DNA of 64,000 nucleotides from Halisarca cf. caerulea (taxonomy: Eukaryota > Porifera > Demospongiae > Chondrillida > Halisarcidae), in contig CAUJGJ010000332.1 of the NCBI GenBank assembly GCA_963170055.1, positions 2,545,001 to 2,609,000 on the forward strand. Direction: 5' to 3'. Made by a program: the position numbers and the translations under genes. This document shows, in pieces, positions 21,163-34,038 of this stretch. Under the pieces are notes generated by a model. The model did no database searches and was not told the DNA's origin. It saw only the letters and a list, made by a program, of their open reading frames with translations. Position 1 is the first letter of the stretch; every line of letters starts with the position of its first letter.

Positions 21163-21567
21163 GTTTACACTATGCAGACTCATGTGCCAGCTATGAGCAC
21201 GTGATCCGTTGAAAATTAACGATCATAGCGATCAGCGACTAGCAATATGTTCAGATTACATGCATCTTTGGAATATCTGCAATTCCATCAATATCATCAT
21301 AATTTTTCCCACACAAGTTCACTTGCATTCCCGGAATCCTCATTATCTTTTCAGCTTAACACAAAGTTGTGTATTTAGTGCTAAAAATAATGAACAAAGC
21401 ATTGCTACAAAGAAATTTGGAGTGTTTTTAGTAAAAGATGTGATAAAATTCTGTTGACAAAAGATGCCATGGGGTTGTCATGAGAGATGTCCAAACAAAC
21501 CATCATTCATCATGCTTATCTCTTTGCTTCAAAACAGGCAATGACATTGCTTAAAATAAATCACCTA
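21163..21567. other. Spacer between the two AS3MT paralogues
   Basis: 405 bp holding the promoter side of copy 1 and the 3' flank of copy 2. No gene, and no clear core promoter or polyadenylation signal could be assigned. Confidence 0.5.
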
Positions 21568-24253
21568 TCACTGCTTGCAGGATCCATCATCAAGTACTTT
21601 GAAAGGGTTGACTGACAAGAGATCTTGTGCACTCTTGTAGTGACTGGTAGCAACCGCTTGAAGTGAAGCAGGTGAGATGTCAAAATGAGGGGCTAGCCGA
21701 CTAGACAATATGGCTGACACAATAGACGCAGGAAGTATGGCTGGGAGATGAGCCTACAGATGGTGGAATGTTTGTTGAAAACAACACACATTGCATGGAA
21801 CAGACAGTCACAGGCTAATCAGTATACAAATAAATCTAAAGTTCACATTGTATAGTTTGAAAAACATGATACCAAACTTGCAATGATGATGGAGTGTCTG
21901 CATATTACCCAGAAAATAATATACTGAATGGCACGATAATACAGTACAAGGGTCAATAAATGTACACAATACATGCATACGTACTTTGAGTGCAATGTCC
22001 CATGCTAACTTGAAAGTATCTGGAACGTCTGTGATAGTACCTACGTAACAGGGAACATAACACAAATGGGATTTTCATCTTGATTCAACGGTGTGGGTGC
22101 CAAAGAGAAAGAAACCATGGAATTGGAGTTGTGTGGTTCCCGAATTGCTGGTTGGTCTAACCAAAATGTTAACCAGGCAATTTGAGAACCTTTTTTAGTG
22201 GATTCATTATTGCATTGCCTTTATAGTTGTGATTTATCGTAATGTTTGAACTAGCCTTACTCTCAAAAACTTCAGGGGGCACAGACCCCCTTGCCCCCCC
22301 CTTGATCCACCACTGGGGGGTCTACTGAACATACACCCTCAAAAACACCAATACATACCGTAGTTTCCTACTTACACATATGTACATAAGTACATGCTGT
22401 TGCAAAAGAGGAAGCAGACATCTTTGTACATGCAGAGGTTGTGAGTATCCTTGTGTAAGAATGCTCCCTGTATCTATAAGTTTCCCTTACCCTCACAGCT
22501 AACCCTTGGTCCCTTACCCTCACAGCTAACCCCTTGGTCCCTTACCCCTCACAACTAACCCCTTGGTCCCTTACCCTCACAGCTAACCCCTTGGTCCCTT
22601 ACCCTCACAGCTAACCCCTTGGTCCCTTACCCTCACAGCTAACCCCTTGGTCCCTTACCCTCACAGCTAACCCCTTGGTCCCTTACCCTCACAGCTAACC
22701 CCTTGGTCCCTTACCCTCACAGCTAACTCCTTGGTCCCTTACCCTCACAGCTAACCCTTTGGTCCCTTACCCACTAGCACAAATAACCCCTTGGTCCCCT
22801 ACCCTCCTGCACAACTAACCTTTGTACTTGACTTGCAGCAGACCATCTTCAATATTCTCATTGATCCCAGGATGTCTTTTGAACAGTCGGTAAGTGGCAG
22901 AGCAGCTACGTAGATTACCTAAGATTCACAGCACACACAGGCATTAATTTTCCTATTACATGGTCTAACTGTGTAAGATCAAATATTGTATGTATGGTGA
23001 CATGGACTAGAGATCATCCAATATTATTCCTACACAAGAGCAAAATTCTAATTCGAGTATTGCCATTCCTACAGGAAGGCGAAATGACCATATACCCCAT
23101 AGACCATATAGAAATGTTGGCGGTCATTATATTTTAGTTGATTGGCAGTTTGATCCAGTATTGCCAGCATAATAAGATAAGATCTGCCAATATTTTTTGT
23201 ATAAGATTGACTTTTTGTTTAAGATTGACTTTCCTGCAGTTGGAGATTTGTGAATAATCGCTTATAAAGTAATTCATGCATTTATACTTTGCGAAAGGAC
23301 TAGATTATATGAAGTATCTCTGGAGAATTAAGAGGAAATCAAGAATAAAACAGTAAGTAAGCAGAAATCTAGAGAAACCTTTTTCACTGATCTTCATACA
23401 AAAGTCAATCAAAGATTCCATTTTAGTAGCTGTGGTCATGAATTTAGCTATAATTTAGGCAGGCAAACTACCAAATAAAATCTGCCAGAGCCTAAAAAGT
23501 ACAAAACCATTAAATATTCTTTCTGCCACAATTTCCAGTTATGTGGTATATGTGGAGTGATGCAAATGTCTAAATTTGTTTCGAATTCAAGAATTTCATT
23601 TCATAGATGAAGTAAGCACAGGGCAGGACCCTTGGGGCCACCCAGGCTCTGGCTCTCACACTTTCACAAAGTTTCATTTATTGTGCTTTGGTTTGATCAG
23701 ACAAAATACTATAACACAAACATATCAGGGTAGTTAATATGCACATACGTATGTATTCTTCGATGTTCATTTCGCGATCACACATGCAGTACAAATGAGA
23801 AACAGTGCACAATGAATGAGCAAGTACAGCTGTTACTGTATCATTGACCAATACATGGTCCCAGCAGGTTAACCATTGCTTCTCCAGCTTGATCTGCTAT
23901 GTACTTTACTGAGTACATATGTGCTATACTAACACGTATACATATACATCAATGCACATATGTATACGTGTATACATACATACGTACCTACTATATTTCT
24001 CAACTTTGAATCTTGGACTACCAAATGTGCAACGTCCACCAACATTGGGGGAGAGAATCCAATGTCACACGCCAGTCTGAGGAACTCCTCCCACTGGAGA
24101 GCACCAGAGATCCCCTCACTCCACAGAACTTCATCCTTTGCAATTTCCTCAGGAACTTGTCTACTGTTATACACATCGCTGATGTACATCTCTCCTCCAG
24201 GCTGCACACAAGCATGCGAAAAGAATATAGAGCAAGTATTCAAGTACATAGGC

Positions 24254-24330
<77 letters not shown>

Positions 24331-26125
24331 CTAAAAGGATGTTCAGCACTACAACCTCGTAATTCAAAATCATGTACCATCAAATCAACATTGGCCTGTG
24401 AAACTGATAAATGAGTGAGACTGATTGGCTAAACACATACACACCGTATATTAACATGTAACTATGATAAAAAATGTGGATTGATAAAGTGGAAGGAAGT
24501 GTGGAGTTGAGACGCACCTTTAACACACGACACGCTTCTCGAAACACGGCTTTCTTATCTGAACATAAACAAATGACACAATTTGAGCTGCAGAACATGA
24601 AAGAACACAACGTGTAGATTATAAAGCAACCTGATGTTGGGATAGTCTCTGGTTCAGACTTACACAACAATGTCTTGAGACGTGTCCACAATGTTGGCTG
24701 TTGAGAGGTCTTCAATGAACCCTTTGCGGAACTCCACATTGGGTTTGGAATGACCAAACAACCGCATGTGGTAGTCTATGTGGCTGTTTGCCAAGTCCAG
24801 CTGGGGGTATATATATGTACAAGTTGCATGAATAGCAGGATGCAGCAAGGTTCCCTTTGTGGGAAGTCTACCCAAACAGAACAGAACGACATTCACATGC
24901 AAACAGGAACACAATACAACAGCAATGAAATCCTATTGAGAGGTTGATATTTTCAAATGCAGTATACACTGGCCATGGACACACAGTGTTAAAAATAAGG
25001 AATAGATAGTGTTTGGACAAACATCCTAGAACTATATACTTATCATTTTAGATTGGACAAGAAATTCACTTTTGTTCAGACAACTTTTTATGGAAAAGAT
25101 GCACATTTGCTACGGCACATACACATACATAGTGCAGAGTTGCATCATCACTTTCATTCTTGCATGCTATTTAATTTCTAACTCACAAACACCACTGGTC
25201 CAGTGGGTGAATGTGAAGCAACTATTCGATTGCTTAGTGCTTGTCTGTTCCAAACTTTTTTGGGTGGGACATAATGCCGAAATGGTCAGACGATGTCTGT
25301 ATGCAGACCATCCTTTCTAACACTGGACACCAAAGCAAAATTTAGAATCTTGATACAGTAAAAATTTAAAGAATAATGGTAAGAATTTTCAAACACATAA
25401 AAGGTGAGGCATAGTGTGTTTTTAGGCTAATGGTAGGGTAAAGCGGGTGACTTGGAACAGGGTCGATATCTTTTCCTACACTCAAGCTACATATCTATCT
25501 AGCCATACTTGTCAGTGCTGAACTCTCAATTCATGTAGACAACACTCATGAAGAGCAATGCCTGTCACTTGCTGTTGGCACTGCTTTTGGTCTCGCTCCT
25601 ATTCCAAGGCACACCACATTATCCTATAATGCGTTTTGAGCTGTGTATTCAGCAACTGCAATTGCTACTACATATTGCTAACCTGCTCCTGTGTCATGTC
25701 CACTCCAGTCACGTAACCCTTCTCTCCAACCAGTTTACTGAGGACAAAGCAATCTCTTCCTGACCCACTACCAAGGTCCAGTACATGACAGCCTTCAACA
25801 GCTTCGGGGAACACAGGACCACAGCCATAGTATCTAAAAACAAGCATAGTTTTATAATAAGTCACCGGCTTATGCGTCCTACTTACTGAAAACGATACGA
25901 AATGAAGTTTGAATGGCTATCTAGAACGTAGGGTCAGTGTGCAAGTGTCATTACTAACTTAGAAGTAACTTCCTCGTGACACTGAGCAAGAGCCTCCTTA
26001 ACACTTGTGGGCAATCCTGCTTCGTGGCCACACGATGACACAGGGCAAGTTACAGTTTTGAAATCCTGTGTCTTCTGGATCACTTGACCGTAATACTTTT
26101 GAACACTGTCGTGTATTTCTGCCAT
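21568..26125 (-). CDS. AS3MT: Arsenite methyltransferase paralogue, copy 2, 8 exons, lacking one catalytic cysteine
   Basis: Exons on the minus strand: 26125-25959, 25833-25683, 24800-24664, 24587-24518, 24201-23988, 22918-22820, 22040-21985, 21753-21568. They total 1080 nt (359 residues) in phase. The six internal exons have exactly the lengths of copy 1 (151, 137, 70, 214, 99, 56). The SAM site and the YYGCG and SNCVICL cysteines are kept. The cysteine of LWGEC in exon 5 is replaced by glycine (LWSEGISG, residue 205), and the C-terminal CC motif is gone (ends DDGSCKQ). The frame is open, so this is a divergent functional paralogue or an early decay state. It is upstream of copy 1, with the same orientation. 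Exons 2 and 8 are far more similar to copy 1 than the rest. Confidence 0.93.
22484..22819. repeat. 28-bp minisatellite, about 12 units, abutting exon 6 of AS3MT copy 2
   Basis: Unit on the plus strand: CCCTTACCCTCACAGCTAAC followed by CCCTTGGT (28 bp). Central units are nearly identical; the edges are degraded. On the transcribed (minus) strand each unit reads GGTTAGCTGTGAGGGTAAGG..., so each carries GGTTAG, like the real exon-6 donor at 22820/22819, plus a strong GTAAGG donor-like site. The G-runs could form RNA quadruplexes. Confidence 0.95.
24250..24331. repeat. CA microsatellite
   Basis: About 40 CA units with one AA interruption, in the intron 5' of exon 5 of AS3MT copy 2, roughly 50 bp from its acceptor. 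Confidence 0.97.
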
Positions 26126-26204
26126 GCTGTTGTGCTCAGTTCTGTTGGGTCGAGTACGAGGTCGAGTATCTAGGTTCTGAAAACTAAGATCAGGAGCGGC
26201 AGAC

Positions 26205-26525
26205 TAGTCTCACGTAGCCAGACCCAACACGGTGATCGACATAGGGAATCTTGCATCCATGCAGGGGAATTTGTCACCCCCGAGTAAAATTCCCTGGGGA
26301 ATATGGCATCCTGCCAGGGATCGATGCCATATTCCCTGGCAGGATTCCCCTGCGTATCCACTGATAAAAATTCGATATAAAATTAATGTTAACTTTAAGC
26401 AACTGGACAGTATCATCTTAAAGCAATATACAATTTTAAGTTTCTGTAATAATGTATGTCATGCTTAATTCTGTACATATCTATAGTTTGAAATAGTAAT
26501 GTACGTTGATGACTACGCGAGACTA
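26205..26525. mobile_element. MITE with TAGTCTC(A/G)CGTAG ends and nested palindromes
   Basis: The left end reads TAGTCTCACGTAGCCAGACC. The right end read inward on the minus strand is TAGTCTCGCGTAGTCATC. Inside, GGAATATGGCAT (26295) pairs with ATGCCATATTCC (26325), and CCTGCCAGGG pairs with CCCTGGCAGG across the same spot. It lies just upstream of AS3MT copy 2. A TAGTCTCGCGTCGCCAG motif also occurs at 61431. Confidence 0.65.
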
Positions 26526-27271
26526 TGAAGCCCACACGGAACTACTGTAGAATCTCAGAAATACGGCCATGCGCACCCTTGGGACTGATGTAAGTGATCT
26601 TAATTGTGAGGAGGTCTTATTTCTGAAAGTATACTGTCCAGAATAGCATAGCACATCCACAAGTCATTCCGTAGACATGTGCACAGGATGCACAAAAGGC
26701 ATGCAATAAAACTGTGGAAAAATGGTACCATCACACCTCTTTTATTATTACTCCATTACAATGATAAAAATGTCACCACAAGTTTAATTACCATGCATCT
26801 CTTTCTACTGATGGGGTCATTTCAGAGCCTTGTCCACAGAGTACAGCAGTATCCACAAATAAGTGGTCTTAATTGTGTGGTTTTGACATCCAGAGGAAAA
26901 ATGTGGTCTTTATATTGTGAAACTAATTTCCGTGTAAAAGTATAGGCAAAATTCTGTACTGCAACAAGGTGCAGGCAGGTCCCACACGTTCTCCATTTGT
27001 GCAGCTGCATGCAGATATACATATAAACAAATTTTACATGTACTTATAATTGTACTTGCTATATATTTTGTAATCATGATTGATCAAATGACAGTACAAT
27101 AAATATATACAAGTCAGTGCTGCACCTCAATTGTCAACATGCAGCGCGTGCATGCATGCTGACTTAACTTTATACTGTCATTAACTTGCAATTGATAACT
27201 CATATGACTGCATGACTAGGTGGTCATCTTACTTACAAATATAGCTAGCTTGAGTCATGTCAAATAGTATA
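26526..27271. other. Intergenic spacer between AS3MT copy 2 and the peptidase gene
   Basis: No coding exon or RNA gene was recognised. The stretch is AT-rich with short CATGCATG-type runs near 27150. Confidence 0.5.
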
Positions 27272-27446
27272 CAGTGAAACCTCTTATAACAAACTCTCCT
27301 AACAGTGGAAACCTCTCCATAACAGACTGCTTTTGAGGGTCCAAACAGATTGCTATGCATGTAAAATGACCTCTGAATAGTGGAAACCTCTGTATAACAA
27401 ACTGTTTTTCAGGTCCCAAAGTGTCCGTTATAGAGAGGTTCCACTG
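27272..27446. mobile_element. AACCTC-family MITE
   Basis: CAGTGAAACCTCTTATAAC at the left and TATAGAGAGGTTCCACTG at the right form inverted repeats, flanked by TA. Internal text repeats the same words (GTGGAAACCTCTCCATAAC, GTGGAAACCTCTGTATAAC), so it looks like two or three nested or tandem half-elements. Confidence 0.88.
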
Positions 27447-27650
27447 TAAATATTACACTATATTAAGGTGATGACATGCAGTGTTAACTCTATATAGAAT
27501 AATAGTATATTGTCCGTTCTGAGTGAACAATACAAATTGAATGTGAAACTGCAAATATAACAGAATAACCTTATCTATGATTGTAGTCTAGAGAATATAG
27601 TCAGCGTCTACTAAGAACCTAGCATGCTGCTGTTGGCATAATCTTCATGG

Positions 27651-30600
27651 TTACCACAGCTCACACTTGTTGGTTGGGTTGTATTTGGAGCCGGAAGGGC
27701 ATGAGAAGGCTTTTGCAAAATCTGCTGAGTTTGACAGAGATCCCAGAACTCTGTAGAAGTGTACATCATGCAACAATTGAATGAGAATATAATCATTTGT
27801 ATGTATCTCAAGTTTGGCAAAATTCACATTCATTGACACATATAGAGATGATTCAGCTAAGGAGGTAACTCTACTGCAGATGAAGCATTCAATTAGGATA
27901 AACTATACATGACAGAAAGTGGCAAGGAACTCTAAAAGAACATGTATTGAAGCAATCTGCATGTATGTGGCATGGCCTCACATGCAGGACTCTGTGTGCA
28001 AGTGCTAGAAGTACAACCTTATTGGCCCTGGACTGTGGGGATCCTCTTTTGTGCTTTCCTGAAGGTAGTTCTTCGAGAATATTGAACACCACAGCTAAAG
28101 GAGTCGATGGGAAACACACAGTAAAGTGTACATACAACTGCACATGTACATAATAGGTATTCAGGTACCAATAGCAGTACTACATGTAGCTTACTTGACC
28201 AAAGGCAATGAAAAACATCTGATCGTGTGTGTACTTCCCTCCAAACACTGGCAAGTCAGGATTGCTGCCCTTGGCCACAGTTTTGTATGCCTAATCAAGT
28301 ACACATTGACAAACATGCAAACTGTTTCAAGGGAAATAAATGTATGCCAGTGCACACGCCACAAACCTGAAAACTTGTATGTATCCCTCCATTGTCTGCT
28401 ATGTTCTCACCAAGAGTGAGTTCTCCATTAATCTGGACACATTTATACACATTATAATAACTAGACAGCAAACATGTACAATACATATGTACGTATGAAC
28501 ATAAGAAATTAAATGCAATGGCACACACAGTATGGGACCAACTTGAAACTGTTTAGCAATAGTTCTCAGCGAGAAGGCAAGTTTTTGCAATGAAGTCATG
28601 CTCATTATCTGAGTCAAACACTTTGCACAGGACCTCTTTCAAAATATAGGATGCCAACATACTTCAATTCTTAATTTTAATTTTGAGTCTAGATTCTTTC
28701 TTAATGCTACATCACAGAATACTACGATGTCCCTGAAGATTGCACAACAATTGAGTTTAGGATTAGGCCAAGAAGGAAAGAAAAATTAACCATTTAGCTG
28801 AAATCCAAACGTACTGTCACGAACAGATTGTCCTGCCTTCGGAACATCGAGAAATTCTGAGTACTCTCATAACAATCTCTCCTCATATCAAAGTCAATGA
28901 GTAGAATACTACAATGAACACCAACATACAGTCATTCAGAAAATTCATTCATCAAGACAGCAAATGTTTACTAGCCCTGTACATTGCATGATGTGTGACA
29001 TCAGCATTTGCTCCAATATACTTTGGCTGAGCACTTAAAATAAACAAATCAACCTCAATTGTGATGGATTGTAAGCCAAGGCACATAAATGCCTAGTCTA
29101 GCAGCTTGATCCAACTTCGTTAATTGCGTACGCCTGCCCCCCCCCCCCCCCCCCCCCACACACACACACAATCAACAAAGTTAGGTTGAGCTGCTAGACT
29201 AATAAATTGCATGAACACAAGTCTTAGGACCAATGCAGTCTCTCACTTTCTTTGTAGTCACATATGATGTGTATGCCAATAAGTGCATTCAAATTTTCAA
29301 AAACACATATATGTGTATACAAAGAGAGGTCCCTCTACAATAGAAGTAACAATTTCACTTATTCAGACCTTGAAGCCCATGAATGTATAGTTTCCATATT
29401 GGTCAACGTAGCATTTTGTCCTGTCATTGAAATTCTTTTGTGAAGACTTAGTCCACCACTGTCTGTAGTTGCCATGAAGATCATACTTTTGACCTGAATG
29501 AGAGGAGAGACAGGCAAAATTTCACAAGCATAATAGATTGTACCATCAGACAGAGGACATAACTCATAAGCATATCCCTATGTCCCACAATCCTTCCAAG
29601 TCTATTATGATAACTGCGAATGTTTACAAGTGAGTTTATACGTACTACACAGTTATTATACTGTACATTACGACATGATGCCACACCCACATTACCCCCC
29701 CTTCTGGCCTTTTACATGCAAAAGTTACTTTAAACCTGCAATTCATCATCTATACAATCAATGGTACCATCAAGTGATTTGTTGAGGACTTCATACATTG
29801 TGAATCACAATAATTATTAGATTCATTTTGACAACCTTTGCATTGCAGAGTGACAGGGTTGACTACATGGTGTCTATTGTGTATACATGTATAGTTTGTA
29901 GACAACACTATCAATTTCATCTGTTAGAACAAAGAAATTACCATTATTGTCAAATCCATGAGTCAGTTCATGACCAATCACAATTCCCATGGATCCATAG
30001 AGAAAGTAACTGTGCAGGATTTAAACGAATCAGATACAAGTGATCGTGGGCAGCATTACTGACTAAAAGCCCACAAAACTTGTTGAACACATTTTACATA
30101 TGTACGTATACGTGTGTCATTGTACAAAAATTACTGCTATACATAGTATATGTCATATAAAGACTCACTCCGGCCACTCAGGATGGAACAAGGGTGGATG
30201 TAAAATGCCCTCCAGAAACACTATGAATGCAAGACAATTATATATGGAATGGATGCCATTGTCTTAAAGCACAAAAGCCTGTGTGCGTGGGTTCCAGCAA
30301 CCATCATTTGTACAGATAAACATACGTACAAATGTGAGGCAAATGCCACAACTACAGTAAATTAAACCTCTATAAAAAGGGCACCATTGGGACCACTGTA
30401 AGCTGTCAAGTAAATGTATATGCACAGTAGGTGCCCTATTTCGGAGGGTTTCAATGCACACAATGCAAAGGGTTTCAAATGAGGGATCGAGTGCAATGGT
30501 GTCTTGCTAAAGGAGGTGATTACTTTTTGTAGGTGCCTTCTAATAGAGGTTTCACTGTACAATATGCGTTTTATGAAAGAATATTGATACACACACCCTG

Positions 30601-31928
30601 CGTGGTGTATTTGAATATTGATACACACACCCTGTGTGGTGTGTTGGAATATTGATACACACACCCTGTTTGGTGTATTTGAATATTGATACACACACCC
30701 TGTGTGGTGTGTTAGAATATTGATACACACACCCTGCGTGGTGTGTTGGAATATTGATACACACACCCTGCGTGATGTGTTTGAATAATACACAGCCCTT
30801 ACCAAATTGGTTGAAAGAAGGATCATAGTAAGCATTCACGACAGTTGGAGGAAGGTCCCAGCTACAATAAAGGAAAAAAGTGAATGACCAGTGAGAACAA
30901 TATTTGCAAAGTGTGTCATACGATTCTTTGTCTGTTGGCTTGAAGAACTGCCTGAGGTTGTTCAACAGTGTAAATTGGTTTATGCTAATTGTATTGTCAA
31001 AGAAGCTGCTGTTCGGAGTGATAGAGACCTACACAAGGAGATAATTTCATATGTACACACTTCCACCTCCTGATTCTGAGGATGTGACCACCCAAAAGGA
31101 TCAGGATCACTCACACTTGAGTACAAGTTGTTGAGGTACTTGTCATCATTGATAAAGTCTGGATATGCAATCTGACGAGTAATGGCATTGACCTAAGGAC
31201 AATGAGGGCAGACGAAATGCTATACAAACCATTCCATGTCATTCCATAACATATTCGAATTAAGTTGACATGATTTTTACCTATTGGCAACAATTGTTCA
31301 GTTCATTCACTAAGTTTTAATTTTAATTTAAATTATTAGTAAATAAAGTACATTGAGTTTTAATTGCCCAGGCATAAAAAGTGCAATGTTAAAAATTTGC
31401 AAGTTAACATTGTGCTTTCAGCAATAGGGTTATTTCACTCCACAGTACACGTATTATTCGTGTTGAATAGTATGTGCATTAGAAATTTTGCATTTGGAAA
31501 TATTGTCCAAATTGCAATTAACTGAAATATGCACTTAAATCCCCAATCATGGTACTACAATTTTGGTTCTGCATGCAGTCACACAGTTCATCCTTTAGCC
31601 AGCACCTGACAGTCGAGGTGTGTAACACAACACTGTATGTCTACATGACTAACTTTGTCTTCACATCTCTTCTTAGTAGTGTCATCCAACCAATCTTTTG
31701 CTTGGATTCTGGCATTGAAGGCTGTCAATATATTATTGATAGTTGTATTCATCTGTGCAAATAGGCAGAAAATACTCAATAGCAAGTGAAGACTCAGTAG
31801 TGGAGCTTGAAGTTCATCATGATATGCTAATATATACAAATTATATAGGAGAAAACGTTATTGTATCACTCAAGTTTCAATGCACGTAAATTCCATCAGT
31901 ATCACACATTGTCAACATGCATTATGTA

Positions 31929-31979
<51 letters not shown>

Positions 31980-33981
31980 AGATGTAATGTTCTGTGCAGT
32001 CTCTTGCAATGAAGAAGTGTAGACCTGCCAACCCACCTTGCTTCTAGTGTTTGGGATGACATCCTTTGCAGTGTACAGCCTCGAGACAACAAATGGCATG
32101 CCATTCTGAGTTACAGACACACAATCAGGGGAACCCCCTTCTCCACCAATATCCTCATAAAAGGCATCAGCTAGACGCCGGAATGGGGTGCTTAGCAGTG
32201 GAATGTTAGGTAGAGCAAGTTGCCATTTCACATAGTTCTCAACAACTCTGCAAAAAGTATGTGGAAAATGACATGCCAAGATCTCACAAACACATGCACT
32301 ACAAAAATATATACTATATAGGTGTTAATTGTCGCAGGGCTTTATTTTCGCAAATTTCGCAAAATGAGCCTGCATTTGTGAAAATCCAATTGTGAATATC
32401 TGGTTAGATACATAGTTTATTTGTCTAATATATATAAACGACTGGTCCATTCATGAAAATAAAATCGAGAATTACAGCTAGGTTATTAATTTGCAAAATA
32501 TTGTAATAATAATATAAAAAAGTATCTTATAAATCATGCTACAAACTTCTGTACATAGACATATACGTACACATGCAGTGTGTTTTACGTATACCACACA
32601 AAAGTCACCAGTGAAATCAAGTATACACATAGATGAGTATCAATGCTTATACTATAACACTAATGTGAAATAGAACAAATTTACCTACACATAATATGAG
32701 AATGTGCATATGAATTGTACTTACCCGGGTTTGGCTGTGGCAAGGAGTTTGGAAAGGGCCTTTAAGTAGTCAGGAGAGCTCACAATAACAACTGTTTGGT
32801 CTGTGATATTGGCATCTTGACCAACAGAGTGGAAGAAGGCCTTGAAATACTCCAGCCAATTGAACTAAGAAAATTTGAAAAAGCTACTTGACAAAATTGA
32901 TAGCCAACTCATGTATGAAGTACAGAAAGGAATAAGCAACACTTGGGAAAGAAATGAACAAGTATGAAACACGAGTATGGTTACATGGCACAGATGCATA
33001 CATTACAATCTCAAAACATTGTATAATATCAAACCTGAAACAATTACGTACGTACTGTACCATTCAAATTGGTGACACTGGTCTGAAATAAAACCAGTGT
33101 CCTACGTATCTAGGATTCAAATTTGGGGGCAAGCAATAGCATATACAATTTCTTATCAAACAGCACACTTACTCTAATCATACAGTAAGTAATATGAAAT
33201 ATTTTGATAACAGTACAAGAGTGGCAATTACATACACAATAGCAATGTAAGGAAATGAGGAAAGGTGTGCGCAAGCCAAGAGTAGATATTACAGTTGCTA
33301 GGGAAGTCAATTGCGAGTGCCATGCAATTGAGGGGACTCTGAGCCTCCAGAGGAATTTTGTGTTTTTAGTCCTTATATAAGGAGGCATCTGAAGCTGTAA
33401 TAAGACCACCTTGCAAACTTTGTCAACATATCAATATGTCATGATATGACCTCTTTCACTGTATAGGAGGGTGTGTGTTCTTCAATCATACAGTACATGG
33501 TATACAGTATACATGTATACAGGGAATTACTGTACGTACATGTTTATTAATTTTAGTTAAAAAAATTACACTCGCTGTTGGTGAATGGTTTCCTGATACT
33601 AATGTGTACTACAGATCAAACTTTTGGGATGTGCTCTCCTGTCCCCCCCCCCCCCTGGATGGAGCCCCAGAAACCCTAATTTTGTAGGACTGGCAAATTT
33701 ATTGCAAAGGCCAAAGTTTACGCCATTGCTGGTGAAAATGCTGATAGTGATAACAATAGTACTGGCTGCCTAATGGTGCCAGTGTACTGAGCAATACACT
33801 TCGCCAATAATGCTAACATGAGAACTATCTAACATCACAGTACACGAAAAGCACACAGACACATGTACGTAAGTATCATGTAATACACAGAAATACACTA
33901 GCATAACTCAAATAGAAATGTACAAAATCACACTACAAAATCACACTACAAAAATTAAGTACAACTAAATACGGTGCACAA

Positions 33982-34038
<57 letters not shown>

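Noticed and set aside
22484..22819. Possible CRISPR array or telomere-like repeat
   Set aside because: Units are directly tandem with no unique spacers, lie inside a eukaryotic intron, and the CCCTTACCCTCACAGC unit is not a telomere repeat.
23929..24414. Long open frames on both strands near 24 kb
   Set aside because: They come from the CA microsatellite fused to exon 5 of AS3MT copy 2; only the exon is real.
30552..30965. 137-codon minus-strand open frame as a gene
   Set aside because: It is produced by the 34-bp minisatellite plus M13 exons 12 and 11 read through introns.
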